Positions 1 through 11,907 of a DNA stretch of 64,000 nucleotides are shown piece after piece. The DNA is from Cryptomeria japonica (lineage: Eukaryota > Streptophyta > Pinopsida > Cupressales > Cupressaceae): contig NC_081410.1 of NCBI RefSeq assembly GCF_030272615.1, forward strand, positions 114,207,933-114,271,932. Reading direction: 5' to 3'. Below the pieces are notes generated by a model that was not told the DNA's origin, made no database searches, and saw nothing but the letters and a program-made list of their open reading frames with translations. Each line of letters begins with the position of its first letter. Positions within the stretch are counted from its first letter, which is position 1. Made by a program: the position numbers and the translations under genes.

Positions 1-2076
1 CTCAATTCTTCCTTTATAGAATTTCATCTCTCACCCTTACCTTATCAAGATCAAGTCATTTGGAAAGGTCAGGAGCGAAATAGCTATTTTGCCCAATTTT
101 TCCTTTATAGAATTTCATCTTTCACCCTTACCTTATCAAGATCAAGTCATTTGCCTTAAAAAATGCTTAGGAATGGATTGGTTCAAAGGTTTGAGCAAGG
201 TACAAGGTTTCTTGAAGAAATTCGCTTTGGACCCTTTGGAAGGGTCAAGAGCGAAATTTGGCATTTTGCTCAAATTCCTCATCCAATATTGTTGCAACTC
301 ATTCACAAGGCCTTAGCATTCTCACTCAAACCATGGGAAGAAGGTTCATGATCCAAACTGGGGTGCAAGAGAAGAGTAAGGAAATTCGCTCCTGTCCCTT
401 TGTAAGGGTTAGGAGCGAATTTTGCATTTGTTCTCAAATTCTTCATCACTTCTCCCATTTGCTAGCTCAAACAGGATGTTTATACTTCTTCAAAGGCATG
501 GATAAGTTAATTTCTCCTCAATCAAAACTTTGGAGTAAGCTTTTTGATCTAAGTTAGGAGATCTAAGGAAATTCGCTCCTGTCCCTTTGGAAGGGTCGAG
601 CGAATTTGGCAATCTTGGTCAAATTCCTAACTCTTTCAAGGGCTAAGGGCATTCATCTAGGTCTCAATTGACTTTAAGTCATTAATCCTCCCTCAATCAC
701 ACTATAGGAACAAAGAGTTCGACCCAAACAAGGAGCAAATAGGTGTTTTAAGAAAATTCGCTCTGGACCCTTTGGAAGGGTCAGGAGCGAAATTCCTCCT
801 TCAGGCTCAATTCACACCTCGTTTCTCTTAGCTTTATCCTAGACTTGGCTTTTGAATCCATTTCTTGCCATGCATGACAACTATTCAATGTCTCTAATGA
901 GGAATTAGGTCCTTTGGAGGATTTCGCTCTGGACCCTTTGGAAGGGTCATGAGCGAATTTCTCAAATTTGTATAAATTCTTTGCCTTTGTGACCACAACT
1001 CACTCAAATGCATGCCTAAGGATGCCTCTAAGTTCAATCAACCTCAATCAACGCTAGGCTTGATGTAAATTGGGGGCAAAAGGAGGTTTCAAGAAAATTC
1101 GCTCTGGACCCTTTGGAAGGGTCAGGAGCGAAATAGCTATTTGCACTCAAACTCTCATCATTTCCTTCAACTTTGCTCTTAGACTTAGCTTTTGGGTCCT
1201 TCCTCCATCTCAATCAAGTCCATTTGCCTTCAAAGTGATGTCCACTAAATGCTTTTGGTGTGAAATTAAGCCTTTCTAAGGATTTCGCTCTGGACTCCTT
1301 GGAAGGGTCAGGAGCTTAGGTGAAATTCGCTTTGGACCCTTTGGAAGGGTCAGAAGCGAAATTTGCTTCTTGGCTCAAATTTCCCTCATTTTCCTCATCT
1401 CACTTGGTTGGAACTCACTTCAAAGGCATGCACACATCATTTCCTCTCTCATTCATGCCATGGGAACAAGGTTTTGTCCAAAATAGGAGGGCAAAGAGAG
1501 CTAAGGAAGAATTCGCTCCTGTACCCTAGAGAGGATCAGGAGCGAATTCGACACTATCACTCAAATTCCTCATTCAACTCTCAAGTTTTCAAGTCTAGGC
1601 TTGGTCGATAGGCATTTTCTAAGGATAAATAGGTCAGTTTCATATCAATCAATGCCTAGAAGTAAAATAACTTCATCATTCATCAACTGGACCAATCTCA
1701 AACCCTCAAAGGGAAGAATCCTTGAGAACACATGCTCACATACCTCCATTCACTTCCTTAACTCAATGACATAGGTCTCAAAAGGCAAGACTCCTAACAT
1801 GATACAATGACTTCCTCAAACTCAATCAAGACTTAACCCTAGAAGCAAGTCCCATGCCCAACCAAGAGGAAGCTTTCAACAAAAACCCTGACCTGGACCA
1901 CCTACTGACCCACTTGAGCCTAAGCAGACCATCCTATCCTAGTGAACTCTCTAGAAACTCTCCAATGCAAAGATTAATAGCACAAACTTAAAAGATTAAG
2001 CCAATAAAACTAACCCTAGAAAGCAAAAAGTAGGGGTCCCCATTTGCAATGGGCGATGTGTGAATACGTCGCAACA
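1..2076 (-). mobile_element. Giant Ty3-family LTR, copy D (5' U3 part only)
   Basis: Read on the minus strand, the LTR begins at 2076 with TGTTGCGACG, followed by the same roughly 45-bp terminus (ending in a CCCCATT/AATGGGG hairpin) that starts LTR copies A, B, C and E. Inward it carries a spaced hairpin array (62-1551) homologous to that of copy A at 49276-51053. The rest of the LTR lies left of the window. It sits inside LTR copy C: its right flank CCACC should be the target duplication, but the other copy is outside the window. No TATA box or open frame of note is present; the short frames here are artefacts. Confidence 0.8.
62..1551. repeat. Spaced hairpin array in LTR copy D
   Basis: Ten copies of an imperfect palindrome start near 62 (partial), 218, 379, 569, 752, 920, 1094, 1280, 1321 and 1508. 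The best form has arms TTCGCTC/GAGCGAA and GACCCTT/AAGGGTC around a 3-base loop, with a 2-base mismatch in the stem. Spacing is mostly 160-190 bp, with one tight pair 41 bp apart (1280 and 1321). The intervening DNA is poorly conserved. The array is homologous to that in LTR copy A, which also has one pair 41 bp apart. Confidence 0.85.
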
Positions 2077-3186
2077 CCACCTCAGTTTACACCTTGTAGA
2101 TTATCCCAAGTGTTTGTGGTTAAGCAATATCTCTTGATACTCAATATTTCCAATTGCTTCATGATGGATGTGATGATAGTGGGAGACATTCCCGAATTGC
2201 ATCATCTTATTTGATTTGATCTCTTTCACCTATCTTTTGTCGTACTTGGGAATTCACCTTCGTGTAGTATTTTACCTCGAACCTTGCATTAGACTTGAAT
2301 TCCTTCACTTGATGTAGAGATATCTCCACGATGTATTGGCTTAGGATCTTGGATTTTTGGAGGAAATTCAAGATATTCGCAAAATTTCTTCATCTCATGG
2401 ATATGCCTTGAAACTAACTTGAATCTTGATGTGGAGATGTTCTTCGTCATGCCTCCTTGTGTAGAGTAATCCATGTGTAGCCTTCTTTCCATTTTGTAGT
2501 GCTTTGCATTCACCTTCACTTTACACTTTCTTCATCGTAACCTCTCATCCGTTGCAATCACCTTGAATGTATGGATCTTGTCCCCAACATTCCCTCTTCT
2601 TGTATGACTTGATATCTTGGATTTGTTGTGAAGTTTCGCCTTGCTATCTCATTGAAGTACTTCATTGTATGACTTGCTTTGCCTCACGTGGTGGAGTCCT
2701 TAATCTTGAAAGTCCTTGTCAACCTCTTCTATCCACTCCTTACATCAATCACCTTTGCTCAATAATAGCATTAATAATTTCATCAAACCTTGTTCAAGAA
2801 CCCTCTTTTTAAATCTGGAAATGAGACTTTTCAGGTCAATTCACCCTTAATATTGATTGTCAAACTTGCAGCGATTGTTGATGATCAAATTCAGATTCAA
2901 TATTGGCAAGGTTTGATTGAAATTTGCTCCTTGAACTCAATCTAAGGGTTGATAGATTTGTTATGATGTTGATTGGATTCACCTTGAGTACTTAATGAAA
3001 TTTTCTCCCCTTACTGCTGAAGGAAGTCACCTTCAATGGTGATCTTGTTTAGCTTGCCTTAATGATTGAAATATTTTATTTGAATGTTTGAGGCTATGTT
3101 GTTATGCAATTCAAATTTTAGTTATGCACTTGATTGCTTGTGATTTGAATTGATTTGGATTTGGTGAGCAAATGAAATGCTCACCC

Positions 3187-3197
3187 CTCTATATAGG
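3187..3197 (-). promoter_or_regulatory. Putative TATA box of LTR copy C
   Basis: The minus strand reads CCTATATAGAGG, about 1.87 kb into the LTR, corresponding to the TATA positions of copies A, B and E near the U3/R border. The palindromic telo-box of the other copies is not seen upstream here. Confidence 0.5.
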
Positions 3198-3362
3198 CGC
3201 TCAAACATGAGTCACATTCCGTGGCCTTTCAATTCCCAAAGCATGCCAACCTTTTATATAAATTTAATTTTGAAACACTTTTGTCTTTATGGAGGGTCAA
3301 CTTAGGTCTTGAATCAACACATCCCACTTTATTAAGCATGCGCCTCACTTGCCTCATGAAAG

Positions 3363-4510
3363 TCGTGGATTTGATCATGTTATGGACAAATTTTTCATCT
3401 CACCTCAAAGTTGCGGATTTCTCCAAGTTGTGGATTTGAGCAAGTTGTGGATTTCATGAGGGCGTGGATTTCTTGCACTCAAGGAAAAATTTGCTTTTTT
3501 GCATCACTTTTTTGTGGATTTTACCTCATGGAAAAATGCTCATCATGTTTTTTTGTGGATTTTGAAGCTGTAAGGAAAAATTTGATCTTTGATCACCTTG
3601 TGATGGATTTTCTTCCCTCATTGATTCAAACTTGCTATCAACTCCACAATTTCATGGATTTTAGGAGTATAAGTGGGTTTGCTCTTCACCTTCTTGGCAT
3701 GGATAATTCCTTGATAAATTGTGGATTTTCCAAAGGCATGGACAAATTTTTCATTCCATTGACAAATCTCTCCTTCCACCTTCAAGGTCGTGGATTTCAC
3801 ATTGTCAAGGACAAGTTGCACTCTTCACTTTCATATTGTGGATTCAGCCAAGGCAAAAGTTCATCTTTCATTCCCTAAGTCGTGGATTCTTCAACCTCAT
3901 GGAGAATGTTGATCTTCACCTCAAGTCATGGATAAAGTTGATCATTTCAGTTCTTCCTTGTCTTGATCATTAAAAGCACATTCTTTGGAAATTTTGAAGA
4001 TTCAAGTATAAATCTGATTAGTGCAACTTTCACTCAACATCACTCTCAAGACCTCCGAGTTGTGGATTTTGCTTGGGTGTGGATAATAGGAGGTCATGGA
4101 TTTTGTGGACTCATGGATAAATTTGATCTCACCTCCTCAATTCATCAATTTCGCTAAGTGAAGGATACAATTGTTGCAAGGCTGACTTGATGTTAACTCT
4201 CTCCTTGTCATAGCCATTCTAAGTATTAAGTCATCAAAATCATGCATTTCACCCAACCTTTTGAAGAATTGATCACCTCCTCTTAGGCATCTAGGCACTG
4301 AATTCGTGGATTTGTGAAGGTCATGGATAAATTGATGATTCCACCTCTCGCCTATCTTGAGCATTGAACCTTTCAAGTCGTTGATTTGAGCAAGCTATGG
4401 ACAAATTTCTTCACCTCACCTCAAGGTCATGCATTTCACCCAGTCATGGATTTGATGAGATTGTGGATGGTAGCAAGTCGTGGATTTCTCCACTTCATGG
4501 ATTTCAATTG
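3363..4510. repeat. Interspersed TGTGGATTT motif array in LTR copy C
   Basis: At least 20 copies of a short motif, (C/T)GTGGATTT or CATGGATTT, occur on the plus strand at irregular intervals of 15-150 bp, for example near 3363, 3429, 3444, 3462, 3513, 3720, 3789, 3881, 4305, 4480 and 4496. Variants reading CATGGATAAAT are interleaved. The array occupies the U3 position that holds hairpins in copies A and D. Open frames across it are by-products of the repeats. Confidence 0.7.
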
Positions 4511-5067
4511 CATCCACACTTTGTCTCATCATGATGTTGATTTTGCCTTTGGTGAGGGTTTTACCCTTGAATTTCCTTTCGTAAATCTAAGGAAAACAAT
4601 TGGTACTCCACTTATATTTCTTTGCATCCATCTCTCATCCTCACTTATAATCTCTTTGACATCAATTTTTCATCCACTTAGTCTGGATCGGTTCTTGCCT
4701 CCTCATCTTGTCCTTAAGGTACTCTAGTTGCTTGATTACTTATTTATCATGGAACTCATGCATTGACATGACCTAAAGATTGCATTGTGAAGCTTCGCTC
4801 GATGAATACTTTGACTCCTATCTAACACCTAAGCACTAGAGCTGAGAAAAATCCAAACTAGCCCAGTGGGACACCTGATTGATGCTAGACTACCTGAGAC
4901 TCCTAAGACCTGTTCCACCTTGGACTTGCAAAACCAAACCTTCTCGTAAGCAAAGGCTAAAGACTTGAACTATTGCCAAGCTGAGACAACCCAACCAAGA
5001 CACCTAATATAAGCAAAAAGTGGGGGTCCCCATTTGCAATGGGGCGATGTGTGAAAACACCACAACA

Positions 5068-6780
5068 CTACCTTCTTACACAAATTCTGAATTTGAAGAT
5101 AGCCTTGACCATCTACATCACAAGGAAAAGCCAAAAGGATGAAATGATTTAATTTTACATGGTGCAGAACTGGATGAAATTTTTCAGAAAGTATTGATTA
5201 ATTTATCTCCTGAATTTCAGAGCCCCACATTTTAGGACAAGGATGAAGATACTAGTCAATATGGTGATAATCCACCAAATTTTGGTCAGTGATTTTTCAG
5301 ATATTTTCTCTCGTTCCCTTGGACTATTTTCATGATTATGCTGTTTAAGATTATGAATCAATTTTTTGTCGCTATTGTCCTTCTGGCTTATCAGCTAGTA
5401 TAGTAGATATGCTTTCAGTCTTATTATTATAGTATATATTTATGGTTGTCATTAACAGTTTAAGTATGTCCTTGTATATGATGGAATAATAGATGAAGTT
5501 TAGTGCTTTGTTTTTCTGGATTTGATTGCAAATATATCTATGTTTATATTCAGCTTTGCTGTGCCTTCTTTCTCATTTTAAATGTTTTTACTTTTTGATG
5601 AATAATTTTTTTGTGTCAAATGTGAAAGGTAGCAATTATTACAAGATCTTTACTTAGCGATCACGCTTGCTAATGGCAAAGAGAGCAAAGAGACCAGAAA
5701 CAGGATGCACAGGACCATAGAAAAAGGGGATCAGAAACCTTTATCCCCGTATCCATCCCATTCTTCATTAAAATAAACACACCACCTGAAGAGTTTCAGT
5801 GTTGACCGTTAGTGAGGGACAAAAAGCTAAAGAAGAAGGCTGAAAAGGTGCAGCCCAGCACAATTACCAGTGTGGTGGTGAGCAGCCTGTCCATGGGTAA
5901 GAGAAGAGGTGCCAGGGATTTCAAAACAGCAGGCCTGCACCAATGAGAGCTGAGGAAGGGAGGTGCAGACAAATAGAAAACAATGAGAGTACTGACAAGT
6001 TAAAAACCATAAAGTGAGTGCAGACAAGTAAAAACTCAAACACACATTTCATATGAAAGAGTGACCAGTGACAGCAGAGTGCCCATGGAAGGATATCCAA
6101 ATCAGCAAGAAGTAAAAATAATGCTGATTGCAAGCTGGTGTTGGAACATTGGAAAGGAAAAAGGCACTCAAGGGAGTGCAAATCTAATAGAGAAGCAGTC
6201 ACAAGGTAAACAGGCCAAGAAAGAAGGTGCTGGGTGAGTATCAGCTCTGCACAATAATGGGAAAAGCTCAAAGCAGGAAGACAAGAAGGAAAAAGACAAA
6301 AGGCTAGCCTGGGAAAAAGAAATTGTAGATAAAGATGGAAAAAGCTGAAAATCACTGAGGTGTGACTGCAAGATCGTCATCCAAAATACTAAGAAGTTTC
6401 ACAGACTCCTCCTTATTCAAAATCTGGTTGATTTTCCACAAGTTGGAAGAAAGGGGCTTTCAGGCTTAGGCTGGCTGACCAATCTGCCATCTTATCATGA
6501 ATTCTTCTAATAATATGGTGTACCTGTATCTTTTCAAATAAAATAGCCATTCTTTTTGCCTCTGTTAGGAGATTTTGGAGCCGTCAATTTGATGATTGAA
6601 CTGTTTTCATTGCTTTATTAATAATCAATTGCTCCTCATCTAGCCATAGTTTTTCACTTGTGCAATTGAGAGCTAGCTTCAAATGCAAGAGTAGATCTTC
6701 AGCTCTTTTTACCTATAATAAGTTTACCTAAAGTTAATATTCTGCCTTTTATCATCCTCACATCGTCTATGGATGCCCTT
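5068..6780. other. Non-coding stretch, no gene recognised
   Basis: Between the outer edge of LTR C and the 3' end of the LINE there is AT-rich single-copy-looking DNA. Minus-strand frames at 5827-6380 lack recognisable motifs and codon structure. The flank 5068-5072 (CTACC) may be one copy of the target duplication of LTR C. A LINE 3' UTR or intronic host sequence are both possible. Confidence 0.5.
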
Positions 6781-8305
6781 CAAAATTCTTCTTAATTCAA
6801 CTGTGATTTAGGGGAGTCCAAACCTCCTCCATTCACTTCTTGATCTTAGGTTTCTTTCTGTCAAAGAGGATGGTAGCCATAGAACCTTTATCTCTTGGGG
6901 ATTGCATTCCTTTTTCTTGTCTTGATCATTCATCATGATAAAATGGATTCCACTCCTCTCAATTTTATCAGCCAGTTGGTCTTGGCTGTTGTGCCGTTTT
7001 ATTGAAGATCTTGTTGTTTCTTTGGAGCCAAAGCTTCCAGTGATCATACTTGGGCAATGTTTCAATAATCTCTAAGAATCTCAAGGTTAAAAGGACAATA
7101 CCAAGATTTGTATGATCTTTCAGACTTTGACTAAAGGTTCACTAAAGCTTAAACTTGGAAACTAAGTGGATCCACATCTCATTAGCTATTGTGCAGTGAG
7201 TAGAAGGTGGTTGACTTCTTCCTACTGTGTAAAGCAAAATGTGCAATTTCTAAGACTTTCGAAGCCTTTCATTTTAATATGCTCCTAGGTGAGAAGATTG
7301 TGATGGCAGGCCATCCCCAAACAAACTTTGGCTATGTGCCAGGCTTTGAAATGCCGTATTCTCTACCATTTAAAATGAGGCATAGTATTATCCATGACAA
7401 TGGTGTGAGCTTATCATAATAAACTTTCACTGAGTAGATACCTTCTCCTCTATTCTATCCCATACAGTCCTCCTCAAATGGGCATGTAGCTCTTAAGGAG
7501 GATATTTGGGTTTCAATGACCCTTCATTGGACCATGGTAATTGGGTAATGGTTTTCTGTTCTCCAGTCCCAAAGCTAAACTCCCCCTCAATCCAGTAGTC
7601 TCTTACCTTGCTTCCTTAGATTTTGACCATTTGGATTTGAGTATTATTCAACTTTTGAAGCTCCCAGAGGCATTTGTCTAGGAGCTAGATGTCCCTCCAA
7701 AAGTCCATCCTCCTACCATTCTAATTATTCTAGAGAACATGATTGGAGATAAGATCTTTTCCTACCTTCACGTGTTCTATGTTGCAGATCCTTTTGGTAG
7801 ATCTATAGAGGATGGAAAAACCTGATTGGATTGTCTTCATTTTTAAAATGTTTTTCTGTTATAATATTGATCTTGGTTTGGGAGAAGTCTATCAGAAATA
7901 TCTAAACCAGTTTAAACACCGTGACTAAGTTAAATTTGTTTATTTTTTTTTAAGGTCAAAACCACCCTCTTGAATACTCTTGCACACTTTGGTCCAAGAA
8001 AGCAAATGGGAATTTAAATTGCTCCCTAAGACCTTGCTAGAAGAAAGTTCTCATAATGGTCTTGATCTCAGTGATGATACTTTTAGGGGCAATCAAGATA
8101 GAGAACCAAAAAATTAGAGCAGCTTGAAGCACTGCCTTGAGGAGGTGAGCCTACCTACTAAAGATAGCCATTTTCCTTTTGATCCTTACAGCTTTTGTTT
8201 GAAAGATTGTAGAAATGAACTCTTCAGGTTTTTCTTATTGCTTCTTGAGAAAAGAGAGAAGTCCAAATAGGATATTTGGAGCTTTGCTTTCTCAAAGGAC
8301 ATTTT
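6781..8305 (-). pseudogene. LINE ORF2, C-terminal part (RT end and zinc-binding domain), decayed
   Basis: Minus-strand translation in shifting frames gives the C-terminal half of a plant L1-type ORF2. First comes the connection after the RT fingers (GKWLSL.GR then FWFSILIAPKSI with KTIMRTFF, about 8230-7960). Next is the zf-RVT-like region (AKVCLGMACHHNLLT, then HLLLT, about 7350-7200), and finally the tail with SKETTRSSI near 7020. Several stops and frameshifts make it non-functional. The family product is a reverse transcriptase/endonuclease for target-primed transposition. It is the 3' end of the LINE whose other pieces lie at 10021-11162, 16215-18763 and 30964-32560. Confidence 0.75.
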
Positions 8306-8307
8306 TT

Positions 8308-9990
8308 TGCTGCAATGTCCCCTTTCTAGGCAATAGGAGATGAGCAGGGGTTGACCTATCATTCAAGTTCCCGTAGGTCAACAGTATTGTTAGGTGACTC
8401 ATTCTGAGGGTCATGGAGCTTTGCAGGGGCTCTGTGAGCTGTTGTGGACCTTTAGACGACAATTCCTACTTTTTAGGGAGGTCTATTTTTTAGGGAGAAC
8501 TGGCAGTTGATTGGATGACCCCCTGGAGGATCAGGGAGTAGAGCAAGATCCTTTTGAGCAATTACAAGTGTTTGGAGATAGACTCCTATTTTTTAGGGCA
8601 AGCCCCTACTTTTTAGGAGGAACTGTCAGTTGCCTTGTAGGATTCAGGTCACATCAGTGATCACAATGCTTCTGACGGAATTCAGATCTGAGTCCCACAT
8701 TGCATTTTATGAATAAATTAAGAAATATGAAACTAAGTTGGATTAAATAAATAATAATAAAGTGAAATAATATAATGACTTTATATTAATAAAGTGGCCC
8801 CTTGGCACATTTTCCTAGAAGTTATAACTTAATAATATGGCCACTTTTAATGAGGAATTAGACCCTCAATGGGTCAAACCATTTAAAGGAAGTTATTTTT
8901 TAATAAAAAGAAACATTTTAACATGTTTTATGATGCCAAAAGTACAACCCTAACCCCAAATTCGAATTAGGGTTTGAGGCATGTTAAAAAGACATTGTGG
9001 AGGTTCATTTTGGCATTATTGTTATTCATTTTTTTGGAGATTACTTCTCATCAGCAGGTCTGCAACGTGGTTGACAGAGATCTAAGAGAAGATTGGAGAC
9101 GAAAACCTCCGTCTTTGGTGACATGATGTAACCCTTTTCACTAATTCAGCATTTGGACACACAAAGAACTTCATTTCAGGCCATTAGGGGCCAAAAATCA
9201 GAAGTTGGCAGGGTTAGACAACAATTACAGGGCTTTTACATCAGGTCTGAGCATATTGGGATGATCTTACTAGCAATTCAGACATTATTCCAGCAGATCG
9301 TACCATTCCTAGCTGAGCCATACATCGAATTCTTGCCTGGAGTTTGTAGAAAATAATTACAAGGGTTTTAACTCAGCTAATTGCACTAAAATTCATTGTT
9401 GGCAATTAGGATCAGCAAATAAGAAGTTATTTTGGAGAAATAAGGTCATATGTGATCAGCATATTCAATAATATAGGGAAATTCTTCATTCTTGGAAGGG
9501 TTTACCTGACAAGAAATCAGAATTCCATCTGGGTCTGCTTAGTTCTTCTCCAATTGTTTTTAGTAATTCATTCTAGAGTCAATAAAGTCATTTGGATTTG
9601 ATTCCACACTCAACAAGCTATTACATCAGCATATATTGAATATCAGTCAAATAAGGAGGCTCAACCAGGCAAGCTTAGGACTCCTGTTATGCAAATTTGC
9701 ACCTTGAGCAAAATAAATTGTCATTCTTTGTCGAATTGTATTGCTGTAATAAAAATCAGAGTTCTGATTTCCAGTTTTCAGAATTATTTTATTTTTCTAT
9801 TTGTGATTGTTTTATGGTGCATCATTCAAAAACCCTCAAAAACACCTAAAAAGCATAAAACCACTAAAAACCACATCAAAAAACCAAAATTCCAATTGCT
9901 GGTCAAAGAAATCAAGTTCAGAAAAACATATAAGATTGTGCGAAATTCCAAGCAACATCTTTCATTTGCATAGAATTGTAGCTTCTAATT
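8308..9990. mobile_element. Unidentified insertion in the LINE, possibly a solo LTR
   Basis: LINE coding similarity stops at about 8305 and resumes near 10021. The insert begins TGCTGCAATGTCCCC after a T-run and holds short internal repeats around CCTACTTTTTAGGGAG (8466, 8608 and variants), ACTGGCAGTTG/ACTGTCAGTTG, and telo-box-like ACCCTAA and TTAGGGTTTG near 8950-8975. No reading frame is recognisable. A clear CA end and target duplication were not found, so both its right edge and class are uncertain; LINE sequence was also deleted at this site. Confidence 0.35.
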
Positions 9991-10020
9991 TTTTAGTATT
10001 CAAGGAAAAAAACTTTAAGA

Positions 10021-10339
10021 CTTGAAAAATGAGAAGAGGAATAATAATTTTTGACCCAATCTCTCCATATGTTTCCAAAACCAATTTTCTCTGGTACCTT
10101 GCCCAGGAAGCTCTAGTTCAGTATTTCATAGGCCTTAGCAATATCAAGCTTGATCAAGATTTCTTTCCTCTTGTTTGAAGAGAGTGAATAATCTCATGAA
10201 CTGCAACAATACCATTTGTGATCTGCCTCCTCTTTCAAAACCCCCTTGCTCTTTACGAGTAATAGAAGGTAGAAGTTGTTTGAGCCAATTAACAATCATC
10301 TTGGAGATAGTTTTGTACAGTATCACTGCCCCTTGACCA
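10021..10339 (-). pseudogene. LINE ORF2 fragment, reverse transcriptase core
   Basis: The minus strand encodes the start of the LINE RT domain: LYKTISKMIVNWLKQLLP, then GGFERGGRSQ, then the catalytic motif A stretch ILIKLDIAKAYE (about 10165-10130). In working LINEs the last residue shown is usually Asp; here it is Glu, and a stop follows soon after. The fragment continues to WRDWVKNYYSS near 10040. It is separated from the upstream LINE piece by an insertion at 10341-10860 and from the downstream piece by the 8308-9990 insertion. Confidence 0.8.
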
Positions 10340-10340
10340 T

Positions 10341-10860
10341 GTCGGGGATGTTGCTCCTAGACCTCTACTGCACTCATTTGAATTGCCAAGTACACTACAA
10401 GTCCAAGTTTGCATATAAGTATTCGTCTACAATATTGCTATTAGCCTTCCCGAATATTTCTTGATATTTCCTTTTGGTCTAGAAGATGACCTTTTCTTTT
10501 GGGGGTGATGATGTAGTTAGCGTACAATGTCTATTGTTATGTTCAATAGTATTGCTTATCCGACTATGTATTTATTGTTTGTATTAATTGTCAGTGTTGG
10601 CTAGTTATAAGCATCAGGTAGTTATAAGCGTTAGTTGGTTGATGGTTGTGTTCCTCTTAGCAATCATTAGGTCTTTTAAATTTTTTGTTTATCATCAAGG
10701 AAAGTAGTATGATCTGGTCGAACAAACTTTGATCCTTGGATGACCATCTATGGTCTTCTCTTGTAATAATTTCATGTGCGAATAAAGACCTATTTTACTC
10801 ATATATTTGGTATGCATTGTCATCTTTATTATTAATTCATGTATTTAATCTATCAAATAT
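10341..10860. other. Unidentified insertion within LINE ORF2
   Basis: LINE similarity is absent from about 10341 to 10860. The stretch starts TGTCGGGGATG directly after LINE sequence and ends in AT-rich DNA with a polyadenylation-like AATAAAGAC near 10780. It resembles a small copia-type LTR in composition, but no CA end with matching target duplication was found. No coding sequence is seen. Confidence 0.35.
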
Positions 10861-11162
10861 AGCAATAAACAATTTTGAGCTTGATTAACAACCATATTGA
10901 TGTTGGCTAGGAAGAGATTTTGCTTCTTTTCTTTGGGAACATCATTCTTAGTGAACATGGATCTCCAAAAGGAAACAGGAGGATTTGATTTCCAAAGGAT
11001 CTTCCAAAACTCCAATCTAGTAAATCTTTTGGTTATGATATTTCATATTTCTTAATCTCCTCATTTTGCAAGACAAATGAAAGGATTTGGTGTTGCAATC
11101 CCCTTCCTTTAGCCATTTGTTTCTAGATTTGTCTCCAAAATAATTTTCTCTTTTGACAAATT
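10861..11162 (-). pseudogene. LINE ORF2 fragment between endonuclease and RT
   Basis: The minus strand from 11162 reads KFVKRENYFGDKSRNKWL followed by KEGDCNTKSFHLSCKMRRLR. This is the conserved plant-LINE linker (R.KWLKEGD.NTKFFH family pattern). It continues to FWKILWKSNPPVSFW before similarity fades near 10861. It joins exactly to the LINE piece at 16215-16640 once copia-1 and its AAATT duplication are removed. Stops make it non-functional. Confidence 0.8.
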
Positions 11163-11365
11163 TGTTAGAATAATATTTATTTACTATGTTAATGGTCAAT
11201 AATGTATTTAGTTAGGTGATATCTTAATTACCTTTTGCAGTGTGTAGGTAGTTAGTTGGGTTAGTTGGCATATTAAATATCTACAGTATTTTATATGCCT
11301 ATATATTGTAATTTGTTCTCAGTTAATATGACTAAGATGTTTTACTAGTGAATCGGATTTTCACA
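11163..11365 (+). repeat. 5' LTR of copia-1
   Basis: 203 bp, TGTTAG to CACA, preceded by AAATT. A TATA-like stretch (TATATGCCTATATATTG, about 11293-11309) and an AT-rich 3' half give promoter and terminator functions in intact relatives. Confidence 0.96.
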
Positions 11366-11377
11366 TGGTATCAGAGC
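11366..11377 (+). other. Primer binding site of copia-1
   Basis: TGGTATCAGAGC directly abuts the LTR end. It is the standard plant copia site complementary to the 3' end of initiator methionine tRNA, used to start minus-strand cDNA. Confidence 0.95.
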
Positions 11378-11907
11378 TAGGGCACGAAACTTGTTTTTTT
11401 AAGAAAATTTGCATATTTTTTTTTCACCTAGGGTTTCTGCAATTTCGCCTAGGGTTTTGACCCTTTATTGTAAGGCGAATTTTTTTTCCGATCGTAGATT
11501 CTTGGTGGGTTTTTCGAATCCTCAACTGGGTCACCATCAGATTTTTCTGGGTCAGCATATTTTTTTCGATTTCAGATTCTTGGTGGGTTTTTTGAGATCT
11601 GAACCGGGTTGTCGACGGTTTTTTTGGGTCTTTAGAAAATTTTACCTCGAAAACTGTGCTAGGGTTTTGTAATTATCTCCTTTGTTTCCGGTCAGAAAAA
11701 ATTTTGATTATAGATTCCTTGTGGGTTTTTTGAGTGCTCTTTTGGGTCTTCGTCGATTTTTTTTGGGGCCTTCTGATTTTTTTGCCTCAAAAAACGTGCC
11801 AGGGTTTCAGTTTATGCCTTCGAATCCAACTTGTAGAATTTTTAAAAACCCTCATTTTTCATTTGCTGGTTTTTCGTGCCTTCATCAGTTCGACCTCAGG
11901 GTACGTG

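Larger units (their letters stand above)
2077..5067 (-). mobile_element. Giant Ty3-family LTR, copy C (interrupted by copy D)
   Basis: On the minus strand the LTR starts at 5067 with the shared TGTTGTG terminus and its CCCCATT/AATGGGG hairpin (about 5025-5045). A TATA box follows near 3190, and the R-U5 part runs to 2077, where copy D interrupts it. The stretch 2330-2400 matches 41255-41320 of LTR copy B (GGAGGAAATTCAAGAT and flanks), which anchors the U5 assignment. About 1 kb of its 3' end should lie left of the window, beyond copy D. Its U3 carries a TGTGGATTT array instead of the hairpin array, and it has no long reading frame. Confidence 0.72.

Noticed and set aside
62-1551. CRISPR-like array of spaced palindromic repeats
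   Set aside because: Repeats are 30-45 bp, but the spacers are 120-150 bp and themselves remnants of a repeat. There are no cas genes, and the context is a plant retrotransposon LTR.
3221-4157. Overlapping plus-strand frames of up to 155 codons
   Set aside because: They arise from the TGTGGATTT array, have no start context or family motif, and change frame with the repeats.
5827-6380. Minus-strand hydrophobic frames of up to 144 codons, membrane-protein-like
   Set aside because: The hydrophobic content comes from an A/G-rich strand read in reverse. There is no conserved motif, homologue or supporting context.
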